A DNA stretch of 64,000 nt. Origin: Massilia phosphatilytica. GTDB taxonomy: Bacteria; Pseudomonadota; Gammaproteobacteria; Burkholderiales; Burkholderiaceae_D. This document shows positions 63,750 through 64,000 of the stretch, one piece after another (the first letter of the stretch is position 1; each line of letters begins with the position of its first letter). The notes beneath the pieces were generated by a model. It was not told where the DNA came from, did no database searches, and worked only from the letters and a program-made list of their open reading frames with translations. The stretch spans positions 1 to 64,000 of the forward strand of contig NZ_PUIP01000011.1 of the NCBI RefSeq assembly GCF_002968015.1, read 5' to 3'. The translations under genes were made by a program, and so were the position numbers.

Positions 63750-64000
63750 TTATTCCAGCGTCCAGACGTACTGAACCGGCTGCCAGGACTCGATGGCCTG
63801 GCCGTTCTCAGTTGCCGGCTTGAACCGGCACTTGCCCAGTGCCACCTGAGCAGCCTTATCCAGGTCGCGGAAGCCGCTGGACTTCGTGACCTGGGAACCT
63901 TTCACACTACCGTCCGTGCCAATCAGGAACGAAATGGTCGACACACCCGTTTCTTCGTTACGCAGCGACGATTTCGGATATTCCGGCTTCGAGCACGTAT
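63750..64000 (-). CDS. TonB-family energy transducer, C-terminal part (cut by window edge)
   Basis: Only the last 83 codons lie in the window. They match the TonB C-terminal domain (EYPKSSLRNEETGVSTISFLI ... FKPATENGQA ... WQPVQYVW), which contacts TonB boxes of outer-membrane receptors. The N-terminal helix and linker are beyond 64000. It heads the tonB-exbB-exbD-exbD operon. Confidence 0.9.
   Translation of the reverse strand, partial: TCSKPEYPKSSLRNEETGVSTISFLIGTDGSVKGSQVTKSSGFRDLDKAAQVALGKCRFKPATENGQAIESWQPVQYVWTLE

Overview
The window looks like a GC-rich betaproteobacterial chromosome, most probably Oxalobacteraceae (Massilia/Telluria/Duganella-like). This is inferred from the ribF-ileS-lspA-coaBC-dut order, a phasin gene, a stand-alone GspE-type ATPase, an ExbB with a long Ala/Pro-rich leader, and aat plus bpt side by side. 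It holds two very different parts.

1 to about 16.2 kb is an accessory island that ends next to a tRNA-Lys gene (16334-16409, minus). From left to right it carries: a minus-strand block of poorly known genes, including a 55-residue one, with terminator-like hairpins; a palindrome-dense non-coding stretch (2.66-2.95 kb); a retron operon (small protein, XRE regulator, retron reverse transcriptase, 3.37-4.97 kb); a tyrosine integrase, an AlpA-like regulator and a DUF927 helicase-like ATPase; a second, homologous integrase on the other strand; a two-gene module (CoiA-like nuclease and an unrecognised protein) bracketed by 181-bp direct repeats; a DUF6998-like nuclease; and a three-gene AT-richer cluster of unknown function whose first protein is an internal duplication. 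The retron and the repeat-bracketed module are the best candidates for defence systems.

About 16.3-64 kb is ordinary core chromosome in dense operons. The main blocks are: gspE-like and spermidine-synthase-like genes; barstar-like gene, purN, rsmB-like, mscS-like; desaturase; rpmB-rpmG; flavin reductase and radC; fkpB-ispH-apt; the branched-chain amino acid importer livHMGF; phasin; DMT exporter and nitroreductase; D-Ala-D-Ala endopeptidase; IclR regulator; dgkA and peroxiredoxin; the sulfate importer cysTWA with a CysB-type regulator; pyrD, bpt, aat, Nudix; initiator tRNA; an AlkA-like glycosylase and DMT exporter; an M48-like protein without its catalytic residues; dut-coaBC-lspA-ileS-ribF; a TPR protein; and a TonB-ExbB-ExbD-ExbD energy module cut by the right edge.

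Oddities outside the island: an outer-membrane-like gene with a frameshift, a dispersed REP-like sequence that supplies the C-terminus of the barstar-like protein, a large imperfect palindrome at 37.6-37.73 kb, and a 12-bp tandem repeat coding the N-terminus of a lipoprotein.
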